DNA of 64,000 nucleotides from Quadrisphaera sp. DSM 44207 (GCF_900101335.1 NZ_FNKA01000001.1:1116001-1180000); one strand, 5' to 3'; positions 1 to 9,623 are shown, counted from the stretch's first letter. The notes: generated from the letters alone by a model not told the origin. Translations and numbers: made by a program.

Positions 1-195
1 GACCTGGCCGCGCAGGTTGATCAGGCCGGCGACGGCGGTGGGCGCCAGCGGCACCCGGGTCAGCCCCTGGAAGCGCAGCACCTCCTGCACGTGCTCGACC
101 TCGACGCCGTACAGGTCGCCGTCCAGCCAGAACGTGGCCAGCTGCGAGGTCCGGGACGCCGCCGCGGCGGCCCTCCCCAGGGTCGGTGCGCTCAT
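1..195 (-). CDS. cheW: CheW-type chemotaxis coupling protein (N-terminal part; cut by window edge)
   Basis: CheW links chemoreceptors to the CheA kinase at the cell pole. Only about 65 residues are in the window. They contain the typical start of a CheW fold (LATFWLDGDLYGVEVEHVQEV), followed by the LTRVPLAP and INLRG elements that form the beta-barrel and binding surface. The ATG start lies one base after the stop of cheA, so the two are almost certainly translated from the same message. The rest of the gene lies to the left of the window. It could also be a CheW-domain fusion such as CheV; the missing C-terminus would decide. Confidence 0.88.
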   Translation of the reverse strand, partial: MSAPTLGRAAAAASRTSQLATFWLDGDLYGVEVEHVQEVLRFQGLTRVPLAPTAVAGLINLRGQV

Positions 196-196
196 C

Positions 197-2530
197 TCAG
201 ACCTCCAGCAGGTCGGACGGGACGCCGTCGAGCGGGTCGGCCCCGGCGACGGACGTGTAGAAGGCGGGGTCGGCGGCCAGGATCGCCGCGCGGACGTCGA
301 GCAGCTCGGTCACGCGGTCGCCGAAGACGGCGGAGCCCACGAGGCCGATGTCGTCGATGTCGCTGCGCACGGCGGCCTCGCCCTCGACGATGTCGAGGAT
401 CTCCTCGACGACGATCGCGACGGAGCGGCCGTGGTCGGAGTAGACGACGACCTCCAGCTCCTCGTGCTCGGCGTCGCCGTAGGCGCCCAGGTGCCGGTCG
501 AGGCGCACGATCGGCAGGATCGCGCCGCGGTACTGCACCACCTCGCGCGAGCCGACGGTCTCCACCTGGGCGGTCTTCACCTGCTCCAGGCGCGTGACCG
601 TCTCCAGCGGGATCGCCACGCGGCGCCCGCCGCCGATCGAGGCCAGCAGCATCCGCTGCTCGCTGGCCGCGGTGGCGGCCGCGGCGGCGGAGCTGCTCTC
701 CTGCCGCTCGCCGGCCTCGCCGCGCAGCGCGCGCCGGGCCAGGGCCTGGACGTCGAGGATCAGCGCCACGGTGCCGTCGCCGAGGATCGTGGCGCCGGAG
801 TACAGCCCGACGGCCTTCAGCTGGTTGCCCACCGCCTTGACGACGATCTCCTCGGTGTTGATGACGCGGTCGACGATGAGCCCGAAGCGGCGCCCCTCCG
901 AGCGCAGGACGGCGATCACGACGTGGCCGTCGTGCCGGTCGGAGGTCAGGTTCAGCACGTCGGCGAGGGTGACCAGCGGCAGCAGCTCCCCGCGCAGGCG
1001 GTACACCGGTGCGCCGCCGACGTCCTCGACGCTCGCGGCGGCCTTCTCGGCGTCCAGGGAGACGAGCTCCTGCAGGCTGACCTGCGGGATCGCGTACCGG
1101 TCGCCGGCGCACTCGACGGTCAGCGCCGGGACGATCGCCAGGGTCAGCGGGATCCGCAGGCGGCAGGTGGTGCCGCTGCCCGCGGTCGACTCGACCTCGA
1201 TGGTGCCGCCGATGGCCTCGATGTTCGTCTTGACGACGTCCATGCCGACGCCGCGCCCGGAGACGTTGGTGACCGCCGCGGCGGTCGAGAAGCCCGGCAG
1301 GAAGATCATCTGCAGGACCTCCTGGGGCGCCATGCGCGCCAGGGCCTCGGCCGTGACGAGGCCGCGCTCGACGGCCTTCGCGCCGACCCGGGCGGGGTCG
1401 ATGCCGCCGCCGTCGTCGCAGACCTCGACGAGCACCTGGCCGCTCTCGTGGCGGGCGCGCAGGGTCAGGACGCCCTCGGCGGCCTTGCCGGCGGCCACGC
1501 GCACGTCGGGGGCCTCGATGCCGTGGTCGACGGCGTTGCGCACCAGGTGCGTCAGCGGGTCCTTGACCGCCTCGAGCAGGGTGCGGTCGAGCTCGGTGTC
1601 GCGGCCGACCATCTCCAGGCGCACCTGGCGGCCGCACTGGGCGCCGAGGTCGCGCACGACGCGGGGCAGCTTGGACCACAGCGTGTCGATGGGCTGCATG
1701 CGCGTCTTCATGACGCCCTCCTGCAGCTCACCCGCGATGAGGTTGAGCCGCTGGGAGGCGCGCAGGAGCTCCATGTCGGCGCCGTCGGCGACCTTCTGCA
1801 CGATCTGGTTGCGGGTGAGCACGAGCTCGCCCGTCAGGCGCATGAGGGTGTCCAGGACGTCGACGTCCACGCGGATCGAGGAGTCCGCGGCGGTGCGCCG
1901 CGACGTGGGCAGCTCGCCGTCGGCGGCCGCGGGCCGGTTCGCCGCGGGCGCCGCCGGAGCCGGTGCCGGAGCGGGAGCCGGGGCTGGAGCGGAGGCGGGT
2001 GCCGGAGCCGGTGTCGGAGCGGGTGCCGGAGCCGGTGCCGGGGTCGGGACCGCGGCCGCCTCGACGACGGGCTCGGCCACCGGCTCGGGCGCCGGCTCGG
2101 ACGCTGCCGCGGGCGCCGGCTCGGGCGCTGCCGCGGGCGCGGCGCCGCCCTCGAGGACCGCCTTGATGTGCACGACGGTCGGCTCGACGTCGATGCTGCC
2201 CTCGGCCCCCTCCGACTCGATCGTCGTCAGCAGGGTGCGGATGGTGTCGACCATCTCGAGCAGGACGTCGGCGACCCCGGGGGTCATCGCCATGACGCCG
2301 TCGCGCAGCTTGGCGAGCAGGTTCTCGCCGACGTGGGCGACCGACTCCAGCTTGTTGAAGGCCAGGAACCCGCTGGTGCCCTTGATGGTGTGGATGGTGC
2401 GGAAGACGCTGGCGAGCAGGTCGCGCGCGTCGGGCTGCTGCTCGAGCGCGACCAGGTCGCGGTCGAGCTGGTCGAGGTTCTCGTAGCTCTCGACCAGGAA
2501 CTCGCCGACGATCTCGTCGATGCCGTCCAT
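197..2530 (-). CDS. cheA: Chemotaxis histidine kinase CheA with two CheW-like domains
   Basis: Receptor-coupled histidine autokinase (777 aa) that phosphorylates CheY-type regulators. Domains in order: an Hpt domain with phospho-acceptor His47 in the IHTIKGTSGF motif; a Pro/Ala-rich linker at about 130-205, made largely of PA dipeptides; a dimerisation helix (DVLDTLMRLTGELVLTRNQ); an ATPase domain with N-box HLVRNAVDHG (Asn332), G1 DDGGG and G2 GRGVGMDVV; then two CheW-like beta domains at about 465-600 and 625-755. Most CheA proteins have one regulatory CheW domain, so the second is unusual. No P2 (CheY-binding) domain is apparent; the PA linker occupies its place. The gene lies 27 bases after the receptor gene and directly before cheW. 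Confidence 0.97.
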   Translation of the reverse strand: MDGIDEIVGEFLVESYENLDQLDRDLVALEQQPDARDLLASVFRTIHTIKGTSGFLAFNKLESVAHVGENLLAKLRDGVMAMTPGVADVLLEMVDTIRTLLTTIESEGAEGSIDVEPTVVHIKAVLEGGAAPAAAPEPAPAAASEPAPEPVAEPVVEAAAVPTPAPAPAPAPTPAPAPASAPAPAPAPAPAPAAPAANRPAAADGELPTSRRTAADSSIRVDVDVLDTLMRLTGELVLTRNQIVQKVADGADMELLRASQRLNLIAGELQEGVMKTRMQPIDTLWSKLPRVVRDLGAQCGRQVRLEMVGRDTELDRTLLEAVKDPLTHLVRNAVDHGIEAPDVRVAAGKAAEGVLTLRARHESGQVLVEVCDDGGGIDPARVGAKAVERGLVTAEALARMAPQEVLQMIFLPGFSTAAAVTNVSGRGVGMDVVKTNIEAIGGTIEVESTAGSGTTCRLRIPLTLAIVPALTVECAGDRYAIPQVSLQELVSLDAEKAAASVEDVGGAPVYRLRGELLPLVTLADVLNLTSDRHDGHVVIAVLRSEGRRFGLIVDRVINTEEIVVKAVGNQLKAVGLYSGATILGDGTVALILDVQALARRALRGEAGERQESSSAAAAATAASEQRMLLASIGGGRRVAIPLETVTRLEQVKTAQVETVGSREVVQYRGAILPIVRLDRHLGAYGDAEHEELEVVVYSDHGRSVAIVVEEILDIVEGEAAVRSDIDDIGLVGSAVFGDRVTELLDVRAAILAADPAFYTSVAGADPLDGVPSDLLEV

Positions 2531-2557
2531 GGGGTCCTCGTTTCCGGGTCTGGGCGT

Positions 2558-4159
2558 TCAGCGGGTGAAGCGGGAGACGGTGGCGCGCAGGTCGGCGGCC
2601 ATGCGGGACAGCTCGTCCACCGCGGTGCGCGTCTGCGTCAGCGCCTGCGTGGTCGCGTCCGCGCCGCTGGCGACGCCGGTGATGGTGTCGGCGATGGTGC
2701 TCACCCCGCCGGCGGCCTCGGTGACCGAGCGGGACATCTCCGCGGTGGTGGCGGTCTGCTCCTCCACCGCGGAGGCGATGGTGGTCTGGAAGTCGCTGAT
2801 CTGGCCGATGATCGTCGAGATCTGCTCGATGGAGGCCACTGCGCCGGCGGTGTCGGCCTGGATCGTCTCCACCCGCGTCGCGATGTCCTCCGTCGCCCGC
2901 GCGGTCTCCTGGGCCAGCTCCTTGACCTCGTTCGCCACCACCGCGAAGCCCTTGCCCGCCTCCCCCGCCCGCGCCGCCTCGATGGTGGCGTTCAGCGCGA
3001 GCAGGTTCGTCTGCTCCGCGATCGAGGTGATCACCTTCACCACGTCCCCGATCTTCCTGGAGGAACTCCCCAGCTTCGACACCGTGCTGGTGGCCTGCTC
3101 CGCCGCCCCCACCGCCCGGGCGGCCACCTGCGCCGCCTCCGAGGCGTTGGAGGAGATCTCCCGGATCGAAGCACCCATCTCCTCGGCGCCCGCCGCCACC
3201 GTCTGCACCGAGTGCGAGACCTCCGAGGCCGACGCCGAGACCACGCCCGACTGCACGCCGGTCTCCGCCGCCGAGGCGGAGATCTGCGCGGCCGAGGCCG
3301 ACAGCTCCTCGCTGGAGGCCGCCACCGCGTCGGCGGAGGCCGCGACCGACCCGATCACCGCGAGCAGCGACTCCAGCGCGCGGTCGAGGGAGGCGGCGGT
3401 CTGCCCGACCTCGTCCCGCTGCACCACGCCGGTGGGCCGGCCGAGGTCGCCGTCCGCGAGCGCCGCGAGGGAGGCCTGCACCTTCCGCAGCGGCCGGGTG
3501 AGCGACAGCATCGTCAGGACGCACAGCAGTGCCACGACGAGGGCACCGACGCCGGCGGTGGCCAGCGCCACGACGGAGGCGCGGGCCGTGCCCGCCGCGA
3601 GGTCGGCGCGCTCGGCCTCGGCGGTCGCCGCGAGCACGTCCTTGGCCTCGCTCACGGCGCCGTCGGTGATGTCGTTCGCCGCCTGGATCTCCTCGTAGCG
3701 GGAGCGCGTGCCCTCCTGGTCGGCGACGGCGTCGTCGACGAAGGTGGTGATCGCGCTCAGGTACCCGCCGTAGGTCTCCTGCACCGCCGCGGCCGCCGCG
3801 GCCGCCTCGCCGTCCAGCGGGACGGCGGCGAGCTCCTCGAGCAGGGCCGTGGGCGTCTCGACGTCCTCGGCGAGCTCCGCGAGCTGCTCCGACGGGTCCT
3901 CGCGCACGAGAGCCTTGAAGCCGTCGACCTTCAGCTCGCTGGCGCGCGTGTCCAGCTGCAGCACCAGCGCCTGGGCGTGGTCGACCTCGGCGACGCGCTG
4001 GCTCTCCTCGCGCACGTGCGCGTTCGACACCTGCACCACGCCCGTGAGGACGGCGAGGACGACGAGGACGGCCGCCGTGAGGACGAGGAACTTCGACCGC
4101 AGCGAGCGGTCGGCGTACCACGAGGTCGGGCTCGGAGCGGTGCGCGGCGGTGCACCCAT
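2558..4159 (-). CDS. Methyl-accepting chemotaxis protein
   Basis: Transmembrane chemoreceptor (533 aa), first gene of the mcp-cheA-cheW operon. A short cytoplasmic N-terminus is followed by TM1 (about 24-43), a helical periplasmic sensing domain of roughly 150 residues rich in Ala/Glu, TM2 (about 194-218), a HAMP domain and a long coiled-coil signalling domain. The hairpin tip is well conserved ([20 protein letters not shown] then [11 protein letters not shown]), which is where CheA and CheW bind. The sensing domain looks like a four-helix bundle; its ligand cannot be told from sequence. The ATG has a GGAGA ribosome site, and a sigma-28-like promoter lies about 60 bases upstream. Confidence 0.96.
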   Translation of the reverse strand: MGAPPRTAPSPTSWYADRSLRSKFLVLTAAVLVVLAVLTGVVQVSNAHVREESQRVAEVDHAQALVLQLDTRASELKVDGFKALVREDPSEQLAELAEDVETPTALLEELAAVPLDGEAAAAAAAVQETYGGYLSAITTFVDDAVADQEGTRSRYEEIQAANDITDGAVSEAKDVLAATAEAERADLAAGTARASVVALATAGVGALVVALLCVLTMLSLTRPLRKVQASLAALADGDLGRPTGVVQRDEVGQTAASLDRALESLLAVIGSVAASADAVAASSEELSASAAQISASAAETGVQSGVVSASASEVSHSVQTVAAGAEEMGASIREISSNASEAAQVAARAVGAAEQATSTVSKLGSSSRKIGDVVKVITSIAEQTNLLALNATIEAARAGEAGKGFAVVANEVKELAQETARATEDIATRVETIQADTAGAVASIEQISTIIGQISDFQTTIASAVEEQTATTAEMSRSVTEAAGGVSTIADTITGVASGADATTQALTQTRTAVDELSRMAADLRATVSRFTR

Positions 4160-4216
4160 GGGCTTCTCCAGGAGACGGCCGGTCGTCGGGGACCGGTGCG
4201 GAGTTCTTCTCCGGTC

Positions 4217-4245
4217 CCATCGGCGGGCGGCGCGCTCGCCTTGAG
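4217..4245 (-). promoter_or_regulatory. Candidate sigma-28 (FliA/WhiG-type) promoter of the chemotaxis operon
   Basis: On the minus strand a CTCAAG box (4240-4245) is followed by GCCGATGG (4217-4224). The spacing of 15 bases between CAAG and GCCGAT matches the sigma-28 pattern (TAAA or CTCA, N15, GCCGATAA). The mcp start codon is about 58 bases downstream of the -10 box, leaving room for a normal leader. Motility and chemotaxis genes are classic targets of this sigma factor, so position and sequence agree. This is motif reading only. Confidence 0.6.
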
Positions 4246-4374
4246 CCGCCTCAGCGCGGAGGGGCTGCGGCAGGCGGCTCCCTCCGGCGCAGGCACCTCA
4301 GCGGGCGGCTGGGGAGGAGCCGTCGAGGAGCGGGAAGCCGCTGAGGACCTGCTGCAGGTGCATCTGTGCTCCGG

Positions 4375-5031
4375 GCGTCCTGGCGCCTGGCCCAGGGCGA
4401 GGCGCGCGCAGTCGCCGCCCTGCTCCCGCAGCGACTGGGCGACGCCTGCGTCGAGCTGGTCGGTGCGCTGTCGCTGGCGGCGGCGCTGCACGTGGGCTGG
4501 CGCTCTTCTGCGTAGTGGCGGCCGAGTGGTGCGTCGCCGCCTGGGGCGCGACCTTCGTCGAGCAGACCGCGTGTCGACGGACACCGCGGTCGCGCCGATG
4601 GCCGGCTGCTTCGGCGGCGCGGTGGCCGGGCAGGTCATCGGCAGCCGGCCGGCGCGCCGGTACGACCCGGAGCGGCTGCTCGCGGTCGCGCTCGCCGTCA
4701 CCGCCGCGGGTTCGCGGTGCTGTGGCCGGCCACGACGCCGGCCCAGGCGCTGGCCGGCCTGTCGCTGCTCGAGCTCGGGCTCGGGCTGGGCGACCTGTTC
4801 CCCACGGGCATGTCCGTGGTCGTCGTGCTGGCACCCGGGCGGGCGATGCGGGCGAGCCGGCAGGCGGTGCTGATGACGTCCTTCGCGGTGCTGGTCGCGC
4901 CCCTGGCGGTCGGGGCGCTGGCGGACGCGACCTCGCTGACGGCCGCCCTCAGGATCGTGCCGGTCACCCTCGCGCTGGCGGCGGGAGGGCTCGCGCTCGT
5001 GCACCGGGCCGGCAGGCCGTCGCCGCGGTGA
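4375..5031 (+). pseudogene. MFS transporter remnant (C-terminal half, at least three frameshifts)
   Basis: Translated pieces in successive frames line up as the second half of a 12-helix major facilitator protein. The first is RLGDACVELVGALSLAAALH, ending at a TAG at 4513. The second is CVVAAEWCVAAWGATFVEQ in the next frame. Then come APMAGCFGGAVAGQVIGSR and LLAVALAVTAAG in a third frame. The last (4717-5031) carries LELGLGLGDLFPTGMSVVVV and MTSFAVLVAPLAVGALAD and ends at a normal TGA. Helices 7-12 can be followed; the N-terminal half is missing. The gene cannot make a transporter. Confidence 0.72.
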
Positions 5032-5113
5032 CACGCGCTCCGCTTCCTCCGGCCCAGATGTCGCCCGACCGCATCCCTGGACCTGACTGCGTTGTGTCTG
5101 ACAGTATGAGGGA

Positions 5114-5368
5114 GTGGAGGTCCGCTTCACCCAGGCCGCACGTCGACACCGCATCGGCCGAGCGTCCGCTCGTCACGTCCTGGTCACCGCCACGCCGACT
5201 CGCACGACGACCATCCAGGGCAACGCGGCGTGGTCGTACGTCGGCGACGACGAGCGGGGACGCGAGCTGGAGATCGTCGCGGTTGAGGTCACCCAGGACG
5301 ACACCACCGTCCTGCTGGTCATCCACGTCATGCCGACCGCACTCCGAGGAGCGAGCACCGATGAGTAG
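5114..5368 (+). CDS. Small protein, possible toxin of a toxin-antitoxin-like pair
   Basis: An 84-residue protein with a GTG start. It begins MEVRFTQAARRHRIGRASA and ends with a beta-rich stretch, VVEVTQDDTTVLLVIHVMP-like, before PTAL. The stop codon lies inside the start region of the next gene (8-base overlap), so the two are translationally coupled. Small basic, beta-rich proteins of this size that precede a ribbon-helix-helix-type partner are often toxins; no catalytic motif can be named here. Function is inferred from layout only. It lies between a dead transporter gene and tRNA-Ser. Confidence 0.6.
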   Translation: MEVRFTQAARRHRIGRASARHVLVTATPTRTTTIQGNAAWSYVGDDERGRELEIVAVEVTQDDTTVLLVIHVMPTALRGASTDE

Positions 5369-5675
5369 TCCAGAGCCGCCCCGCATCACCGCCAACACCC
5401 ACATCGGCCCGGACGTCGATCTCGAGCGCGAGGACATCCGCCTCGCTGACGGGACGCGGCTGACCGAGGACGTCGCCACCGGCATCATCGACCAGGTCCG
5501 GCGGTCCTCGGGGCGCCCGTCACTGTCAGGCCAGCCCGCGACCTCGCCGCAGATCGCGTTCCGGGTGACACCTGCGGTCCGGGAGCGCGCCGCCCGGGTC
5601 GCCGCGCGCGAGGGGAAGACGATCTCCCAGCTCGCTCGCGAGGCGCTCGAGGCAAGGGTCGCTTCCGCGCCCTAG
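5361..5675 (+). CDS. Ribbon-helix-helix-like partner protein (possible antitoxin)
   Basis: A 104-residue protein overlapping the preceding gene by 8 bases. The N-terminal half is acidic (HIGPDVDLEREDIRLADG), as expected for a part that could clasp a basic partner. The C-terminal half, FRVTPAVRERAARVAAREG followed by KTISQLAREALEARV, has the strand-helix-helix look of CopG/Arc DNA-binding proteins. Domain order (binding region first, RHH last) is reversed relative to many antitoxins. The order toxin-then-antitoxin is seen in some modules. Role is inferred. Confidence 0.6.
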   Translation: MSSPEPPRITANTHIGPDVDLEREDIRLADGTRLTEDVATGIIDQVRRSSGRPSLSGQPATSPQIAFRVTPAVRERAARVAAREGKTISQLAREALEARVASAP

Positions 5676-5878
5676 CCCCTCGTTGACAGACCGGACAAGA
5701 CACCGGGCGAGGGTGCGGCAGCAGCGTCGGGTGACCAGGACTACCTGGAGCGCCTGATTGCGGCCGTGGTCCGCCGGGCGGGCGCAAAGGAGGCGCGTCC
5801 ACCGGGGCTCCGTGAAGGTCGCGGTCGCCGCCGTCAGGCGCGGCGACCCTGGCTGGCTGCGACACCGCAGGTCGAGGG

Positions 5879-5963
5879 CGGAGGGCGTGGGATTCGAACC
5901 CACGGACTGTCTCCAGTCAGCGGTTTTCAAGACCGCCCCGTTCGGCCGCTCCGGCAGCCCTCC
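5879..5963 (-). tRNA. tRNA-Ser (anticodon UGA)
   Basis: On the minus strand an 85-nt tRNA folds with acceptor arm GGAGGGC pairing GCCCTCC, discriminator base G (as in serine tRNAs), and an extended variable arm (CTGGAGACAG region) typical of class II tRNAs. The T-loop is GGTTCGAATCC and the anticodon loop is CTTGAAA, giving anticodon UGA (plus-strand TCA at 5927-5929). CCA is not encoded. It reads UCA and other UCN codons. Confidence 0.96.
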
Positions 5964-6079
5964 AGGGGCGCGAGCGTAGCGAGGCCGGCGCACCCGGACG
6001 GCGGAGCGCACCGGAGCGCGGGGATGGCGGCGGGCGCGGCGGGCGTTGCACCGGGTGGGACCACGACCTGGAGGAAGAC

Positions 6080-7075
6080 GTGCTCGCACCCGAGGACCTG
6101 TACGAGGTCGTCGGCGACCTGTCCGACGGCGCCGCGACCACCGCGCTCACCCCCGCCCGCACCGGGTCCGGCCCCGCCGGCGGGCTCGTGCTCGTGCACG
6201 CCCTGACGGGCTTCGTCGACGCCGGCGCCGCCTCGAGCCTGGCGGTGCGCCACCTGCTGGCGGAGCTGCCCTCGCGCCCGCTCGCGCGCTTCGACCTCGA
6301 CCAGCTCTACGACTACCGCGCCCGCCGGCCACCGATGTCCTTCAGCGGCGACCGGTTCACCGACGTCGACCTGCCCGAGCTCGTGCTCCACGAGGTGCAC
6401 GACCGCGAGGACCGCACGTTCCTGCTGCTGGTCGGCCCGGAGCCGGACGTGCAGTGGCAGCGGTTCGCCGCCGCGGTCGGCCAGCTGGTGGGCCGCTTCG
6501 GCGTCGACCTGGCCGTCAGCCTGCAGGGCATCCCGTGGGCGGCGCCGCACACGCGCCCGATCGCGCTGACCGCCCACGCCTCCGAGCGCTCCCTCATCGC
6601 CGGGCGGCCGCGGTGGATCGGCGAGATCACCGTGCCCGGCCACGCCGGGGCCTTCCTCGAGCTGCACCTGGCGCGCTCCGGCGTCCCCTCGATGGGCTTC
6701 TCCGCGCACGTGCCCCACTACCTGGCGAGCGCGGAGTTCCCCCCGGCCGCGGTGGCGCTGCTCGACGCGCTCGCGGCGGCGACCGGCCTGTCCCTGCCGG
6801 TGCAGGCCCTGGCGGCCGCGGGCAGCGTCGTCCTCGGCGAGGTCGACGCGCAGGTGGCGGCCTCCCCCGAGACCAGCACGGCCGTGGCCTCCCTGGAGCA
6901 CCAGTACGACGCCGTGCTCGCCGGGCGCGGCCTCGAGGGGCCGTCCCTGATGGCGCCCCGGCTGCCCGAGGAGGAGGTCGCGGACGGCGACGAGCTGGCC
7001 GCCGAGCTGGAGCGGTACCTGCGCCAGCACGAGGGCGGCGCCGAGGGGCCGGGCGCGGGCGGCGCGGTCGGCTGA
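6080..7075 (+). CDS. PAC2 family protein (proteasome-assembly-chaperone-like)
   Basis: A 331-residue PAC2-family protein. These proteins share a fold with eukaryotic proteasome assembly chaperones; in actinobacteria the exact role is not settled. Recognisable elements are the LVHALTGFVDAGAASSLAVR block near the start, the ARFDLDQLYDYRARRPPM strand, LLLVGPEPDVQWQRF, and VSLQGIPWAAPHTRP with SMGFSAHVPHYLA in the second half. The GTG start has a GGAGG site six bases upstream. It stands alone on the plus strand after tRNA-Ser. The proteasome activator gene bpa lies about 3.5 kb downstream, which may be more than chance. Confidence 0.88.
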   Translation: MLAPEDLYEVVGDLSDGAATTALTPARTGSGPAGGLVLVHALTGFVDAGAASSLAVRHLLAELPSRPLARFDLDQLYDYRARRPPMSFSGDRFTDVDLPELVLHEVHDREDRTFLLLVGPEPDVQWQRFAAAVGQLVGRFGVDLAVSLQGIPWAAPHTRPIALTAHASERSLIAGRPRWIGEITVPGHAGAFLELHLARSGVPSMGFSAHVPHYLASAEFPPAAVALLDALAAATGLSLPVQALAAAGSVVLGEVDAQVAASPETSTAVASLEHQYDAVLAGRGLEGPSLMAPRLPEEEVADGDELAAELERYLRQHEGGAEGPGAGGAVG

Positions 7076-7162
7076 CGCCCGCGGCGCCCCTGCCCGCGTC
7101 GCCCCTGTCCGCGTCGCCCCGACCGCGAGGGCCCTGACCGGGGCGCCCCTGCCGGGGGCTCC

Positions 7163-8002
7163 TCAGATCCAGCCGCGGCGCAGGGCCGCCGCCACCGCGG
7201 AGGCGCGGTCGACGGAGCCGAGCTTGGCGTGGATGCGCTCCAGGTAGGTCTTCACCGTGCTCAGCGACAGCCGCAGCTGGCGGCCGACCTGCTCGTTCGA
7301 GCGCCCCGCGGCGACGGCGGTGAGCACCTCGCGCTCCCGCTCGGTGAGCGGGTTGTCCGCGACGACGCCGCTGGCGCCCGCCAGGGAGCGCAGGTCGCGG
7401 CCGGTCCAGGTCAGGGCGCTCCCGCGCGCGGCGGGCACGGCGTCCCACCGCTCGGTGGTGACGACGACCCGCGGGGCGCCCGGGCCGGCCAGCGGCGCGA
7501 GCAGCTGCGCGGCGGCCCGGGGGTCGCGCCGCAGGCCCGAGTGGTCCACGACGACGGCGGACCACGTCTGCTCGGCCGTGAGGTCCAGCACGAGCGCGGC
7601 GTCGCTCGTGACGGCGGTGCGCACCCGCAGGCCGCCGTCCTCGAGCAGGCGCAGCAGGGCCACGGTCGTCGCGTCGACGCGGTCGACGAAGAGCAGTCCC
7701 TGCTCCGCGGTGCGGGGCGCCGTGCTGCCCAGCCGGCAGAAGATGCGCCGCGCCCGCACGTCGGCGTCGCTGACGTCGAGCAGCCCCGCGCCCGCGGTGC
7801 GCAGCGCCGCGGCGTCGGCGAGCACCGCCTCGAAGACGGTCAGCAGGGAGGCGCCGTGGTGCAGGGCGCAGCGCCCGGCCAGCTCGGCGGCCACCTCGTC
7901 CTGCCGGCGCAGCGCCTCCCCGAGCAGGGCCAGGACCTCCTCGCGGGTCAGCGCCCGGGGCGTCGTCGCGCCGGTGGTCCCCGCGATCGGCTGCGCTCCC
8001 AT
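7163..8002 (-). CDS. LuxR-type transcription regulator
   Basis: A 279-residue regulator. The C-terminus is a clear LuxR/FixJ helix-turn-helix: NPLTEREREVLTAVAAGRSN, then VGRQLRLSLSTVKTYLERIH and a final AAALRRGW. The first 210 residues are not a standard receiver domain: there is no acidic pocket with a phospho-Asp and conserved Lys. A helical segment (LTREEVLALLGEALRRQDEV) is followed by an alpha/beta part (GLLFVDRVDATTVALLRLLE, VVVDHSGL) that distantly recalls the cap-plus-Rossmann layout of corrinoid-binding regulators. No DxHxxG cobalamin motif is present. It is convergent with the PAC2 gene; the signal is unknown. Confidence 0.85.
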   Translation of the reverse strand: MGAQPIAGTTGATTPRALTREEVLALLGEALRRQDEVAAELAGRCALHHGASLLTVFEAVLADAAALRTAGAGLLDVSDADVRARRIFCRLGSTAPRTAEQGLLFVDRVDATTVALLRLLEDGGLRVRTAVTSDAALVLDLTAEQTWSAVVVDHSGLRRDPRAAAQLLAPLAGPGAPRVVVTTERWDAVPAARGSALTWTGRDLRSLAGASGVVADNPLTEREREVLTAVAAGRSNEQVGRQLRLSLSTVKTYLERIHAKLGSVDRASAVAAALRRGWI

Positions 8003-8112
8003 GACCGGCCCTCCTCGTGCGCCCTGCGCACGCGTGCCTCGCCCGCACCTCGTGCGCGGACGGCGGTCGCACCACAGCGTAGATGCAGCGCCACGCTGCG
8101 TCGCACGGCCCG

Positions 8113-8742
8113 TCACCCGGCGGGGTCGCCGCCCGCCGCCGCCGACCGGCGTCCCGCCCGCTCGCCCTGCCCATCGCCCTGGCCGTCGCCCTGACCGTCG
8201 CCCTGACCGTCGCCCGAGCGGACGACGGCGGGCACCCCGACGGCCACGGCCCCCGGCGGGACGTCGCGCACGACGACCGCGTTGGCCCCCACCTGCGCGC
8301 CGGCGCCGACGCGGACGCGTCCGACGACCTTGGCGCCGGCACCGATGACGGCGCCGTCCCCCACGACGGGGTGGCGGGGGCCCCGAGTGCCGCTGCGGCC
8401 CCCGAGGGTGGCGCCGTGGTAGAGCAGGACGTCGTCGCCCACGACGGCGGTCTCGCCGACCACGACGCCGGCGCCGTGGTCGATGAACACCCGGCGCCCC
8501 AGGACGGCGCCCGGGTGGATCTCCACGCCCGTCACCGCCCGCGCCAGGTTCGAGAGCACCCGCGCCGCCAGGCGCCCGCGGGGCACCTGCCACAGCGCGT
8601 GGGCCGCGCGGTGCGCCCAGACGGCGTGCACGCCGGGGTAGGCGAGCACCACCTCCAGCCGCGAGCGCGCGGCGGGGTCGCGCGCCAGGGCGGCGTCGAC
8701 GTCCTCGAGCGCCCGCTCCACCCACCGGCCTGCCGTCCTCAC
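8113..8742 (-). CDS. cysE: Serine O-acetyltransferase
   Basis: Makes O-acetylserine from serine and acetyl-CoA, the entry step to cysteine. The 209-residue protein has the short N-terminus of the EpsC type, then VLAYPGVHAVWAHRAAHALW and the left-handed beta-helix with catalytic elements: IHPGAVLGRRVFIDHGAG, GETAVVGDDVLLYHGATLGG and RHPVVGDGAVIGAGAKVVG. The GTG start at 8742 gives the usual family N-terminus. The C-terminal tail is odd: about four copies of Gly-Asp-Gly-Gln encoded by a 12-bp tandem repeat, then a basic stretch. cysK is not adjacent. Confidence 0.93.
   Translation of the reverse strand: MRTAGRWVERALEDVDAALARDPAARSRLEVVLAYPGVHAVWAHRAAHALWQVPRGRLAARVLSNLARAVTGVEIHPGAVLGRRVFIDHGAGVVVGETAVVGDDVLLYHGATLGGRSGTRGPRHPVVGDGAVIGAGAKVVGRVRVGAGAQVGANAVVVRDVPPGAVAVGVPAVVRSGDGQGDGQGDGQGDGQGERAGRRSAAAGGDPAG
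8164..8220. repeat. 12-bp tandem repeat in the 3' end of cysE
   Basis: About four copies of a 12-bp unit (plus-strand form CCCTGACCGTCG with small changes) encode the Gly-Asp-Gly-Gln repeats at the CysE C-terminus. Copies differ by one or two bases, and reading frame is kept. Confidence 0.85.
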
Positions 8743-8799
8743 GGGACAAGTGCAGCAGGTCCGCGCGCCGCGGGCGCACCCGCACCGCCCGGGTGGGGG

Positions 8800-9597
<798 letters not shown>

Positions 9598-9623
9598 GAG
9601 CGGGCGGCCGTAGGGTCGGCCGG

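Noticed and set aside
17-4873. Very long plus-strand open frame over the chemotaxis operon
   Set aside because: It is antisense to cheA and mcp, has no recognisable domains and an Arg/Ala/Gly/Asp-rich make-up typical of shadow frames in GC-rich DNA.
5676-5963. tRNA-Ser as an integration site for a mobile element
   Set aside because: No integrase, no repeated tRNA 3' end and no phage or plasmid genes were found on either side.
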